Notes under the pieces: model-generated | Databases searched by the model: none | The model's input: the letters and a program-made list of their open reading frames with translations, nothing else | What the model was told of the DNA's origin: nothing | Part shown: piece by piece, positions 16,766 to 25,257 of the stretch | Numbering within the stretch: the first letter of the stretch is position 1 | Layout of the letters: every line of letters begins with the position of its first letter | Assembly: GCF_043951855.1 (NCBI RefSeq) | Contig: NZ_JBINJW010000013.1 | Coordinates: 1 to 64,000 of the forward strand | Length of the DNA stretch: 64,000 nt | Source: Proteiniclasticum sp043951855 | GTDB lineage: Bacteria; Bacillota; Clostridia; Clostridiales; Clostridiaceae | Reading direction: 5' to 3' | Made by a program: the position numbers and the translations under genes

Positions 16766-17782
16766 CTACTCCAATATCACGGTCAGCGCCTCGAGAATTT
16801 CCGCCTCTTGGACCATGACCTTTATTTCAGGTTTCTCTAATTCGCTTAATAGCGTAAACCTCATATTTTCATCATTTTTCTTGTCTTTTCGGATGGCCTC
16901 CATGAGCTTTTCTTTATCTGCACTGATTTTTCTCCGAAGACCATATTTGTCCATAATCTTCATAGCCTTGATCCCTGTCTCCGGATTCAGTCCCAGCTTC
17001 ATGGTGCTGAGATCTATCTCGGCAAGTATTCCCAGCGCTACCGCTTCTCCATGGGTGACAGCACCCTCCAGTACACTTTCAATGGCATGACCGACATTAT
17101 GTCCGAAGTTCAGGATGTTGCGTATTCCCTGATCACTGTAATCCGCCTGCACCACTTCACTTTTTATGAGCAGCCCGGAAAGGATATACTCCTTCATGGG
17201 CAGATGAAACAGATCCTTATCCGATGACAGAAGATCGTCCAGAATCAGCCGATTTCCGATGAGACCGTATTTCAGAATCTCCCCCAGTCCACTTCTCAGT
17301 TCCCTTTCTTCCAGGGTTTTGAGGAATTCCAGACAGATGATGATTCTGTCCGGTTTTCTGAAAGCGCCTATGTAGTTTTTGATGCCTCTGAAATTCACAC
17401 CGCATTTTCCTCCGACAGAACTGTCGCACATGGACAGTAACGTCGTAGGCACCATAACGAAGGGAATTCCTCTCTTGAAAGTGGCTGCAGCATATCCCGC
17501 CAGATCCCCTGTGATGCCTCCGCCGATGGCAATCAACGTCTGGCTGACATGATTCTCAAGAAGAAAATCATAGATTTTCTCCAGTTCCGAAAGATTCTTG
17601 TTTTTTTCCGATGCATCAAAGAGATACATCTTTTTTCCTTCTAAAAACGTCATGAGCCCTTCTGTCACCTGGAGCAGCTTTCTATCCACGACAAAAAGCG
17701 CATCTTCTGGCAATTTTTCAAAAGTGCGATTCAAACCATCCGTGAATTCTATTTTTTCATTCCTAAACAGTTTTTCTTCCAT
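16766..17782 (-). CDS. aroB: 3-dehydroquinate synthase
   Basis: This 338-residue enzyme converts DAHP to 3-dehydroquinate, the second shikimate step. The NAD site is IGGGITGDLAGYAAATFKRG near residue 87, followed by VPTTLLSMCDSSVGGKCGVN with the metal-coordinating region, and INFGH-type LNFGHNVGHAIE near residue 223. It starts the aroB-aroF-lspA-rluD run and lies just past the divIVA terminator, so its promoter should lie between 17783 and 17833. Confidence 0.94.
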   Translation of the reverse strand: MEEKLFRNEKIEFTDGLNRTFEKLPEDALFVVDRKLLQVTEGLMTFLEGKKMYLFDASEKNKNLSELEKIYDFLLENHVSQTLIAIGGGITGDLAGYAAATFKRGIPFVMVPTTLLSMCDSSVGGKCGVNFRGIKNYIGAFRKPDRIIICLEFLKTLEERELRSGLGEILKYGLIGNRLILDDLLSSDKDLFHLPMKEYILSGLLIKSEVVQADYSDQGIRNILNFGHNVGHAIESVLEGAVTHGEAVALGILAEIDLSTMKLGLNPETGIKAMKIMDKYGLRRKISADKEKLMEAIRKDKKNDENMRFTLLSELEKPEIKVMVQEAEILEALTVILE

Positions 17783-17832
17783 AACATTTTCCTTTCAAAG
17801 GATATCTTATCACATGGAGTCTTCCTTCACAA

Positions 17833-17858
17833 GAAAAGAGACTTCGTTAAAAAGTCTC
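17833..17858 (-). terminator. Terminator after divIVA
   Basis: GAGACTT and AAGTCTC pair around a seven-base loop, and the minus strand continues TTTTC. It lies about 20 bases after the divIVA stop and closes the division cluster transcript. Confidence 0.75.
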
Positions 17859-17875
17859 CCACTGTAGGATTTCAA

Positions 17876-18469
17876 TCACCCTTTTATTTCCACTTCTTCC
17901 TCTGAAAAGCTGTCTTCGTCAAAAGCCCTCTTCTCCATGGATTCCTTCTGTTCAAATGCACTTTCATGAGGAGTAAGACCTGCAACTTTCAAGGAGCCCG
18001 TTCCAAGTGTTCCCCTTTCGATTTCCTCTGATGCGGATGTGAAGGAACTCATCTGACTTTCCATGAAATTCAGCACTCTCATTTTGAAATTACTGAATTC
18101 CATTCTGTATTTTTCATATTCTCTCTTCAGATTTTCATTGTCCTTGTTGGTATTTTCAATAATTGCCTGCGCTTTTGCCTGCGCATTTTCAATGATATGT
18201 TCCGCTTCCCTCTCCGCCTGGTTCTTTGTGGCATCTGCTGTATTCTGTGCCAGAACCAGAGTACTCTGGAGTGTTTTTTCAAGGCTTGCGTAATACTCGA
18301 TCTTTTCACTGAATCCTTCTATCTTTTCCTTCAAACTTGCATTTTCACGATAGAGCGCTTCAAAATCTTCCACAATCTCATCCAGAAATTCGTCCACCTC
18401 ATCTGTGCTGTAGCCTCTCATGGTTCTTTTGAAATCTTTATTGGTTATTTCTACTGGTGTGATCTTCAT
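17876..18469 (-). CDS. divIVA: DivIVA-family cell division / pole protein
   Basis: This 197-residue coiled-coil protein senses membrane curvature and recruits proteins to the septum and poles. The N-terminal membrane-binding domain shows TPVEITNKDF and RGYSTDEVDEFLDEI (residues 4-33). A long coiled coil covers about residues 35-145, and the tail is acidic and variable. GGAGG lies seven bases before ATG. It is the last gene of the division cluster. Confidence 0.93.
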   Translation of the reverse strand: MKITPVEITNKDFKRTMRGYSTDEVDEFLDEIVEDFEALYRENASLKEKIEGFSEKIEYYASLEKTLQSTLVLAQNTADATKNQAEREAEHIIENAQAKAQAIIENTNKDNENLKREYEKYRMEFSNFKMRVLNFMESQMSSFTSASEEIERGTLGTGSLKVAGLTPHESAFEQKESMEKRAFDEDSFSEEEVEIKG

Positions 18470-18493
18470 GTGTTACCTCCTCCATACTGAAAA

Positions 18494-19252
18494 TTACTCG
18501 AATTTATAAAATGCGACCCTTAAGTTCCCTTTTTGAGTCGTTCCAATGATTTCTCCTATTTTGAACTTTCCTTTTCTTCTGATCGTCAGAGTATCTCCCT
18601 CATTTATTTCCTTAGCCTTATCTCTTGCTTCATTGTAATTCAAGAGTACGAGCCCTTTCTGAATCATCTCCAGCGATTTTGTGCGGGAAGTTCTAGCAAG
18701 CTCAGCTACAACCACATCAAGTCTCAGGGAAGCGATGACCGCCTCTCTTTTCACCAGATTAGGCTTAAGAAACAACACCTTCTCCTCATACTCATGCAGC
18801 GTCAGCTTCACACTGCACCTGCCGATCTGATTGAGATTATTCAGTATGAAGTCTGCCATCTCCTTGAAAATCACCAGATAGGCCTTATCATCTTTCAGAA
18901 AAATATCTCCGAATTTTTCTCGCAAGATGCCTAAACTCATGATCGCACCAAGATAATCTCGGTGAGCGAGCTCCATCTGATGATCAAGATTTTCAATTTC
19001 CATGATGGCCAGCGGATTTCCCCCTCTGACCCCGGAAGCGAAAATTCTTCTCTCAAAGAAATCTTCTCCCATGACGTGAATATCCCTGTATTCTTTCATA
19101 TTCAGAATTCTGTTCCAGACACCAGGTGTATAGAATTCATCTGTATGATAAAAGAAGTTGAAGCTCTTTGCTCTTTCCAAAGACTCAAAGAGCTTCGCCA
19201 TTCTATAGGGATCTTCTTCCGAAAAAGTTTTGATGAATCCCTTTTTATCCAT
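18494..19252 (-). CDS. ylmH: YlmH-family S4 RNA-binding protein
   Basis: This 252-residue protein belongs to the YlmH family encoded in Firmicutes division clusters. A C-terminal S4 domain (about residues 178-240) reads LRLDVVVAELARTSRTKSLEMIQKG followed by INEGDTLTIRRKGKF. In Bacillus, YlmH is reported to act in ribosome quality control by adding alanine tails with tRNA-Ala. ATG 19252 overlaps the sepF stop by one base. In other genomes ylmG lies between sepF and ylmH; it is absent here. Confidence 0.88.
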   Translation of the reverse strand: MDKKGFIKTFSEEDPYRMAKLFESLERAKSFNFFYHTDEFYTPGVWNRILNMKEYRDIHVMGEDFFERRIFASGVRGGNPLAIMEIENLDHQMELAHRDYLGAIMSLGILREKFGDIFLKDDKAYLVIFKEMADFILNNLNQIGRCSVKLTLHEYEEKVLFLKPNLVKREAVIASLRLDVVVAELARTSRTKSLEMIQKGLVLLNYNEARDKAKEINEGDTLTIRRKGKFKIGEIIGTTQKGNLRVAFYKFE

Positions 19253-19713
19253 TATTTCCAGTTCAGAAACCCTTTGATAGAGCTTTCTTCCTTCTGATCC
19301 CTCGTTACTTCAACCATAGATGGAGATAGAACATACACGCCGTTTTCCACTTCCTGCAGATCACCTGACAAAGCGTAGGTTGCACCGGCGATGAAATCCA
19401 GAAGTCTCTGAGCCGTCCTAGGCTCAAGACTTGATGTATTGACCACTACGATCATATTCGCCTTCAGGCTCTCGCAGATCTGTGGAGCTTCGTCGAACGT
19501 ATTGGGTTTGATGATATTGATCTTTGTATTATTCCCATGAAGATTCACCACTTTATTGGGCTCCTTCGCTTCTCTTCTTCTGTTCAGAATCGAGTAATTT
19601 TCCTTAGGCTCAGCGATCTCTTCCTCTTCCAGTTCTTCTAATTCATAATCGTCATACATTTCTTCGTCCTCAAATCCCATCATGTTTTTGAATGAAGTCA
19701 TAATTTTACCCAT
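19252..19713 (-). CDS. sepF: Cell division protein SepF
   Basis: This 153-residue protein anchors FtsZ filaments to the membrane and aligns them. The N-terminus is a short amphipathic helix (MGKIMTSFKNMMGF) followed by an acidic linker. The C-terminal SepF domain has INIIKPNTFDEAPQICESLK and TSSLEPRTAQRLLDFIAGATYAL. A strong AAGGAGG site precedes it. FtsZ itself is not encoded in the window. Confidence 0.93.
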   Translation of the reverse strand: MGKIMTSFKNMMGFEDEEMYDDYELEELEEEEIAEPKENYSILNRRREAKEPNKVVNLHGNNTKINIIKPNTFDEAPQICESLKANMIVVVNTSSLEPRTAQRLLDFIAGATYALSGDLQEVENGVYVLSPSMVEVTRDQKEESSIKGFLNWK

Positions 19714-19734
19714 GATCTTTTCCTCCTTATAAAT

Positions 19735-20412
19735 CTAATAATTTCTTGATCCGAATATCCCGGTACCGACTCGCACCATGGTGGATCCTTCCAGCATGGC
19801 TGCCTCATAATCCGAAGACATGCCCATACTGAGGATCTCCATTGTGAAACGCTCACTTTCATTCTTCTTCAGGTCTGTGAACACCTCCTTCATTTTTCTG
19901 AAATAATATCTGTTTTCTTCAAGGCTCCCCTGGGGAATTATAGCCATCAGCCCTCTGACATGGATTCTATCAAGATTTCTCAGAAGTTCCAGAAATTCAG
20001 GCAGATCCTTCAGCAGGATTCCTGCTTTCTGCTCTTCTTCTCCAATATTGACTTCTATCAGCGTATCCACCATGAGATTCATTTTTTCAGCTCTCTTATT
20101 GATTTCCACAGCCAGAGACTCTCGATCCAGAGACTGAATAAGATGAGTCTTCCCTAGCACTTTTCTGACTTTATTGGTCTGAAGGTGTCCGATGAGATGC
20201 CAGCGGATATCCTTCGGGAGCACATCATATTTTGCTTCTATTTCCTGTACTTTATTCTCTCCGAAATCTCTTATGCCCATTGCATAAGCTTCCATGATTT
20301 CTTCTGGAGATTTTGTTTTTGAAACCGCGATTAGTGTAACACCTTCTAAAAGAGTTTCCTTCACCCGGGCGATATTTTCTCTGATCCTGCTCAAAAAGTC
20401 ACAACCTTTCAC
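19735..20412 (-). CDS. yggS: YggS-family pyridoxal phosphate homeostasis protein
   Basis: This 225-residue alanine-racemase-like barrel binds pyridoxal 5'-phosphate and keeps vitamin B6 pools in balance. The PLP lysine lies in LIAVSKTKSPEEI near residue 31. FGENKVQEIEAKYD and WHLIGHLQTNKVR follow, then LSMGMSSDYEAAMLEGSTMVRVG at the end. A GTG start overlaps the preceding DUF881 stop by four bases (GTGA), and AGGAAG lies before it. Its place before sepF is conserved in Gram-positive division clusters. Confidence 0.93.
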   Translation of the reverse strand: MKGCDFLSRIRENIARVKETLLEGVTLIAVSKTKSPEEIMEAYAMGIRDFGENKVQEIEAKYDVLPKDIRWHLIGHLQTNKVRKVLGKTHLIQSLDRESLAVEINKRAEKMNLMVDTLIEVNIGEEEQKAGILLKDLPEFLELLRNLDRIHVRGLMAIIPQGSLEENRYYFRKMKEVFTDLKKNESERFTMEILSMGMSSDYEAAMLEGSTMVRVGTGIFGSRNY

Positions 20413-21131
20413 TCTGCTTCCTGAAGATACTTCGGTATGATAGGCGGCACCGAACCTTCAAGAACAATTATCGGCATTTTTTCAAGATTCACCTGAATGC
20501 CTCTGTTTTTCATAATTCTCAACTGATTGAATTCCGTTTCTGTATAGGCTTCCAGAAGACCCTTGTCCCCGATGGCTTTCACCACGAAAGGTGAGGGCAG
20601 TTTCTGACCGTTGATGGAAATGAATGCCCAGCTGCAGTAGACCTCAGATGTTTCAGTCACTCTCTGGCCATTTATGGAGATGGCTTCTGCTCCATTGAGC
20701 TTCAGCTCGTTGATAAGCTTCAGCATATCTTCATTATGAATGATTCTCAGCCAGCTGTCTATGGAGCCTTCCTGCTCTCCTTCTTTCGGAATCCCATCCT
20801 CCAGTGAAATGATGAGCCCCGCTCCTCTCACATCCTTATACCCTAATAACTTTTCATTTCGGCTGTATTCCTCTGTGAGGTCTTCCATCACATGAAAGGA
20901 ATCCGTGCTTTCCTTCTCATATTCATGAAGCTTCGTCAGTATTTTTTCTTCTGTTTTCTTCAGTGCGTTAATCTCATTTTTCAATCTGCCGCTGTATTCC
21001 ATAGCATCCTTATACTCGCTCTGTATCAGTATCACATCCACCTGCCCTGTTGCAAGCTGTACACCGGTAGCGATTCCGATTCCGATGATCACTGAGCCAA
21101 ATAACGTCAGCATCTTACTCAAACGCATCAT
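20409..21131 (-). CDS. DUF881 family protein (second copy)
   Basis: This 240-residue protein has one N-terminal membrane segment (about 8-27), a coiled coil (about 40-85) and a DUF881 domain containing GAGLIISLEDG and LKLNGAEAISINGQRVT. It probably faces outside the membrane. Two DUF881 genes flank sbp here. The function is not established, but the family is regularly found in division clusters of Gram-positive bacteria. Its start overlaps sbp by 17 bases. Confidence 0.85.
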   Translation of the reverse strand: MMRLSKMLTLFGSVIIGIGIATGVQLATGQVDVILIQSEYKDAMEYSGRLKNEINALKKTEEKILTKLHEYEKESTDSFHVMEDLTEEYSRNEKLLGYKDVRGAGLIISLEDGIPKEGEQEGSIDSWLRIIHNEDMLKLINELKLNGAEAISINGQRVTETSEVYCSWAFISINGQKLPSPFVVKAIGDKGLLEAYTETEFNQLRIMKNRGIQVNLEKMPIIVLEGSVPPIIPKYLQEAE

Positions 21132-21474
21132 TTCTCTTTCCCCTATAGTACTTATCTATGAGCAGTCTTCGGATTACTGCAAAGTTATTGAAGATTCTTC
21201 CTCCGAACACAACCACTGCCGCCAGATACATGGGAAGACCCAGTTTGTCTCCTAGGAATGTCAGCGCTACAGCTATGATGGCATTTCCGAAGAATCCGGA
21301 AATGAACACGATATTATCGAATGTCTTTCCAAGATAAGCTTTCAGTGCCCCGAGCACAGAGTCAAGACAGGTCAGTATGGCTATGGTGAGGTAAGTGGTA
21401 TACGCATCGGGAATCTTCACATCCAGAAAAAGCCCAAGCAGGATACCAACCAATAGTCCGACTATTACAATCAT
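21115..21474 (-). CDS. sbp: Small basic protein Sbp (DUF1290)
   Basis: This 119-residue integral membrane protein has about four hydrophobic segments with the family pattern GLLVGILLGLFLDVKIP and SVLGALKAYLGKTFDN. It ends in a basic tail (RLLIDKYYRGKR). It is the family found between DUF881 genes in Firmicutes division clusters. Its molecular role is unknown. Confidence 0.88.
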   Translation of the reverse strand: MIVIVGLLVGILLGLFLDVKIPDAYTTYLTIAILTCLDSVLGALKAYLGKTFDNIVFISGFFGNAIIAVALTFLGDKLGLPMYLAAVVVFGGRIFNNFAVIRRLLIDKYYRGKRNDAFE

Positions 21475-21477
21475 CTT

Positions 21478-22197
21478 CTACTTTGCCTCCTCTATGAACG
21501 ATGCTGAAAAAGGTTTCTCATATTTGTTGATGACCAGCTCATCCACCGGCTGAAAGCGTATGTCATAAAACTCCAGGGCATTGTAGGACATCGCACCCTG
21601 AAATGCAACGGCGCTGTTCAGTTTCTCCTTGTCCCCGATGGCTTTGATGACGATCTCTTCTCTAGGAGAAACTTTTTCATCATTTATGAGTATATAGCTG
21701 TTGTTGGAACTGGATTTTATTCCGGTCTGTATGGCGATTCTCTTGTCATTGATGCTGATGGCTTCAGCTCCGGCGAATTTCAGTTCATTGATGATATAGA
21801 CCAGTTCCAGATCCGTGAGATAGGTGAATGTCTGCGGGTTCAGAAGCGGATCAGTGGGTTTCAGGCTAAGGGTAAGTCCCGGTCCTTTAACATCCACCAG
21901 CCCTAAAAGCAGCCTCGACTGGTCCAGCTCCGTTTTCAGAAGCTGATTGGCTTCATTGGAGGAGGATGCTGCAAGCTCGTAGCTTTTCAGATCTTCCGTC
22001 AGTTTATTGTTGCTGTCAACCAGTGCGGCTTTCTCTTCCTTCAGCATTTCAATTTCATGGAACAGATCTTCTGTTTCCTGAACTGTAAGTTTTTTCACCG
22101 GATCCTGCAGCTGCTTATACTGGTAGGTCATAAGGAACCCCAGTAGTACGAAAACCAGTGCCAGAACCCATTGCATATTTCTGTTTGTCTTTTTCAT
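21478..22197 (-). CDS. DUF881 family protein (first copy)
   Basis: This 239-residue paralog of the 20409-21131 product has the same layout: a membrane segment at about residues 9-25, a coiled coil at about 38-90, then GPGLTLSLKPTD and LKFAGAEAISINDKRI. The pair is more alike in the DUF881 core than in the coiled coil. It lies between divIB and sbp, three bases before sbp. Confidence 0.85.
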   Translation of the reverse strand: MKKTNRNMQWVLALVFVLLGFLMTYQYKQLQDPVKKLTVQETEDLFHEIEMLKEEKAALVDSNNKLTEDLKSYELAASSSNEANQLLKTELDQSRLLLGLVDVKGPGLTLSLKPTDPLLNPQTFTYLTDLELVYIINELKFAGAEAISINDKRIAIQTGIKSSSNNSYILINDEKVSPREEIVIKAIGDKEKLNSAVAFQGAMSYNALEFYDIRFQPVDELVINKYEKPFSASFIEEAK

Positions 22198-22211
22198 TCT
22201 TATCCTTCTTC

Positions 22212-23027
22212 TTAACCATCACCATTTTCTGGTGCTTCTTCATTCAGTTCATCGTCTTCTGTCGGTTCTATCACTTTCGTCTCATCGAAAACCACCGGCT
22301 TCTCCACATAGGATAAATCAACGTATCCCTTTACCCCGTGCAGGTTCCCATCAGAAATGATATTGATTGCCGTGTTCAGCTTCTCTTTGAGTGAATCCGG
22401 ATAACCCAGTCTTACTTCAAGATCCTTGAAGTAGGTTCTGATGTTTGTCATGTCTCGCAGATCAAGTTCCGTAAAACGTATATCACTTATGTTTCTTTCC
22501 TGGAGATATCTGAATTCCTCCAGGATCTTCACTTTTTCCGGATAAGCCTCATAGATATTTTCGCCAAGCTCTGGAAGCGTTATTTCATCCGTAAGGGTCA
22601 CTCCATCCACCGCATTGGCTCCGATTTCAAGTAGCACGCCTTCTCTTGTTGCCAGACTGATGACGCCATCTTTATAATAATTCACTTCCGCCTTCTTTTC
22701 CTCAATTGTAATCTCGATGGTGGAAGGGAATATCCGTTTCATCTTCATATGCCTGAAATACGGCTGTTTTCTGAAAAAACCCTCTGTTTCATGCATGCTG
22801 AGCAGAAGTATGTTTTCTCCGAGAAGCTTATCTGTTTCACGCTCAATCAATGGAGATGGAATCTTATCATTTCCTGTTACAGATACAGATTGAATATCGA
22901 AAAATGGAGCATGGGTCACTGCTATGCCCGCTGAGATCATTATGAGGAAGAGAAGAAAGAGCATCACCCTTCTTCTTCTTTTCTTTTTTTTCTTTCTGAT
23001 CCGATCTTGAACTTCTTTCAAGCTCAT
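22212..23027 (-). CDS. divIB: Cell division protein FtsQ/DivIB
   Basis: This 271-residue bitopic protein has a very basic N-terminus (RIRKKKKKRRRRV), one membrane helix (about residues 20-42) and an outer POTRA domain. In that domain FFDIQSVSVTGNDKIP starts the FtsQ-type repeat and is followed by the FtsQ/DivIB domain and an acidic tail. It stabilises the septal synthase complex with FtsL and DivIC. GTG 23036 is too close to its GAGGA, so I prefer ATG 23027 three codons later. In most Firmicutes murG lies upstream; here ftsW does. Confidence 0.88.
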   Translation of the reverse strand: MSLKEVQDRIRKKKKKRRRRVMLFLLFLIMISAGIAVTHAPFFDIQSVSVTGNDKIPSPLIERETDKLLGENILLLSMHETEGFFRKQPYFRHMKMKRIFPSTIEITIEEKKAEVNYYKDGVISLATREGVLLEIGANAVDGVTLTDEITLPELGENIYEAYPEKVKILEEFRYLQERNISDIRFTELDLRDMTNIRTYFKDLEVRLGYPDSLKEKLNTAINIISDGNLHGVKGYVDLSYVEKPVVFDETKVIEPTEDDELNEEAPENGDG

Positions 23028-23081
23028 TTTATTCACGTCCTCTAATCATCACGATCTTCTGTTTCAGTCGTTTCCAATTTC

Positions 23082-24278
23082 TCAGCTGCCTGTATTCTTC
23101 TTCGATTGTCTGGAAATATTCAAAAGTATGCCAACAGCTGCCAGATTAACCACCAGCGAGGTACCTCCTGCACTGATGAAAGGCAGAGTGACTCCAGTAA
23201 CCGGAAAAGCTCCGATGACCACTGCGATGTTGATCAGGGACTGAAGTGCGAATATGGCAGTGATTCCTATGGCCAGAAGCTTGCCGAAATTATCTTCTGC
23301 AGTCAGAGCGATTCTTATTCCCCTGAAAATCAGAATCATGATCATGGCAATAAGAAACAGTCCCCCAATAAGCCCCAGTTCCTCGACGACTACCGCAAAT
23401 ATAAAGTCATTCTGTGCTTCAGGGAGCCAGAAGGCTTTCAGCCTTGACATGCCGATGCCACGCCCGAAAATCCCGCCACTCGTAAGTGCATATAAGGACT
23501 GAACAAGCTGATGTCCATCCCCCTGCGCGTCTATGAAGGGATCACCGAAGTTCAGGAATCTTCTCATACGATAAGGTTCCTTGATCATGGCTACCACCAG
23601 CATGGATACACCCACTCCGATGTAAGTGAAAATCTGAATATATGGTACACCAGATAGAAATATCATGATGAGCGAAGTCATCATGAGGATTGCTCCTATG
23701 GATAAATTACTCTGCAGAACAATGATGATTCCAGCAAATAGTCCAGCCATGAGAAATACTTTTCTCGATGATTTCCAGGATTTTCCCTTGTTGATTTCCA
23801 CTCGTTTCAGAACGTTGGCTGCATAGAGCACCATGGCGAATTTCGCAAGTTCTGAAGGCTGCAGTGAAAGTGGTCCCATTCTGATCCACCTGCTCGCCCC
23901 TTTCGTCGGGTCAAAGAGTATGACCGCAACATTCAGGATCAGCACAACGAAAACGATGAGTTTTGTAAACTGCATTGTATAACGGTGGTAGTTGAAATTG
24001 CTGATGATGAAAATCATGATGAACATGCCGCCTAGTGCAAACACGCCCTGTCTGATCACATCTTTGTATGACGCAAACCCTTTCGCCACATTTTCGTAAC
24101 TGGATGCACTGAACACCATGAGCAGTCCGAAAAACACAAGAGCAATGGTGACTGCAAGAAGAGGGAAGTCCACTTCTTTATACTTCACTTTATATCTGCT
24201 GCGTTTCCTGGGCTTCCTGTTTATCTTGCTCCTGGAAGGCAAGCCATCCGTTCTTATCTTCTGTTGTGCTGTATTCAT
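23082..24278 (-). CDS. ftsW: SEDS peptidoglycan polymerase FtsW/SpoVE type
   Basis: This 398-residue SEDS protein has about ten membrane segments. Markers are MVFSASSYEN early, GASRWIRMGPLSLQPSELAKFAMV near residues 128-150, PEAQNDFIFAVVVEELGLIGG near residue 280 and the end GVTLPFISAGGTSLVVNL. SEDS proteins polymerise glycan from lipid II together with a class B penicillin-binding protein, here probably the 26734-28470 product. I start at ATG 24278, five bases after GGAGG. The N-terminal 35 residues are basic and cytoplasmic. Confidence 0.92.
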   Translation of the reverse strand: MNTAQQKIRTDGLPSRSKINRKPRKRSRYKVKYKEVDFPLLAVTIALVFFGLLMVFSASSYENVAKGFASYKDVIRQGVFALGGMFIMIFIISNFNYHRYTMQFTKLIVFVVLILNVAVILFDPTKGASRWIRMGPLSLQPSELAKFAMVLYAANVLKRVEINKGKSWKSSRKVFLMAGLFAGIIIVLQSNLSIGAILMMTSLIMIFLSGVPYIQIFTYIGVGVSMLVVAMIKEPYRMRRFLNFGDPFIDAQGDGHQLVQSLYALTSGGIFGRGIGMSRLKAFWLPEAQNDFIFAVVVEELGLIGGLFLIAMIMILIFRGIRIALTAEDNFGKLLAIGITAIFALQSLINIAVVIGAFPVTGVTLPFISAGGTSLVVNLAAVGILLNISRQSKKNTGS

Positions 24279-24309
24279 GACTACCTCCTGAACCACAAAG
24301 CGCTCTGAT

Positions 24310-25257
24310 CTACATCAGTAAATACGTACCTAATACCATGATCAAAGTCACCAGTGAAAACACACGAACTATTTTTGTTTCTTTCCATCCTAAGGCTTCA
24401 AAATGATGATGAATGGGAGCCATCTTGAATACTCTTTTCCCGGTTTTCTTGAAATATCCTACCTGTATGATTACCGATAAGGTTTCTATCACATAAACAA
24501 TCCCTACAAGAATCAGAAGCAGCTCCGTTCTTGTCAGAAGACTCAGTATGCCTACCGCTCCTCCTAAAGCCAGGGAACCAGTGTCTCCCATGAACACCCT
24601 GGCAGGAAACCTGTTGAAATACAGAAAACCGATCAGTGAACCGATCAGTGTCAATGAAAAGAACAGTACCTGAGTGTTCTCCGATGCCAGGGAAACCAGC
24701 ACGAAAAACAGCAGTACAACGATGGTTACACTGGATGATAATCCGTCAATTCCGTCGGTGAGATTCACTGCATTGGTTACCGCAGCAAAAAAGATCACCA
24801 CAAAAGGGATATAAAGAATCCCCAGACTGATTTCTCTGCTTAGGAAGGGAATCATTATGCTATTGTAATCAAATCCGAAGTACAGCACACTTCCAGCAAG
24901 CAGTCCGAAAATCAGCAGGTAAAGCATCTTGTGCTTTGCACTCAGTCCATCTGAAGATTTCTTCTTCACCTTGAGATAATCATCCAGAAATCCTATGAGT
25001 CCGAAGCTTAAGGTGACGAAAATCATAAACAGGACTTTTGTACTGAATCCTGAGAGAATGGTGCCCATTACTGTGAGGACACTCAGAAAAATAAATCCGC
25101 CCATACTGGGTATACCCTGTTTTGCCAGATGTGACTCCGGTCCATCCAGTCGTACATTCTGTCCGAACTTGAAGCTTCTCAGCTTGCCGATGATATAGGG
25201 TCCTATGATGAGTGCGGCAGCAATGCTTGAAACCATAGAAATAACCGCTAATTCCAT
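24310..25257 (-). CDS. mraY: Phospho-N-acetylmuramoyl-pentapeptide transferase
   Basis: This 315-residue polytopic enzyme transfers phospho-MurNAc-pentapeptide to undecaprenyl phosphate, forming lipid I. Diagnostic stretches are KQGIPSMGG, FGLIGFLDDYLKV with the aspartate pair, NAVNLTDGIDGLSS, FPARVFMGDTGSLALGG and KMAPIHHHFEALGW. The ATG shares one base with the murF stop. The next gene is ftsW, with murD missing in between. Confidence 0.96.
   Translation of the reverse strand: MELAVISMVSSIAAALIIGPYIIGKLRSFKFGQNVRLDGPESHLAKQGIPSMGGFIFLSVLTVMGTILSGFSTKVLFMIFVTLSFGLIGFLDDYLKVKKKSSDGLSAKHKMLYLLIFGLLAGSVLYFGFDYNSIMIPFLSREISLGILYIPFVVIFFAAVTNAVNLTDGIDGLSSSVTIVVLLFFVLVSLASENTQVLFFSLTLIGSLIGFLYFNRFPARVFMGDTGSLALGGAVGILSLLTRTELLLILVGIVYVIETLSVIIQVGYFKKTGKRVFKMAPIHHHFEALGWKETKIVRVFSLVTLIMVLGTYLLM

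Noticed and set aside
14612..17782. aroB-aroF lying within the divIVA-lspA neighbourhood as a possible transferred insert
   Set aside because: Overlaps and ribosome sites match the neighbours and no repeats or mobile genes flank them; ordinary rearrangement is enough.
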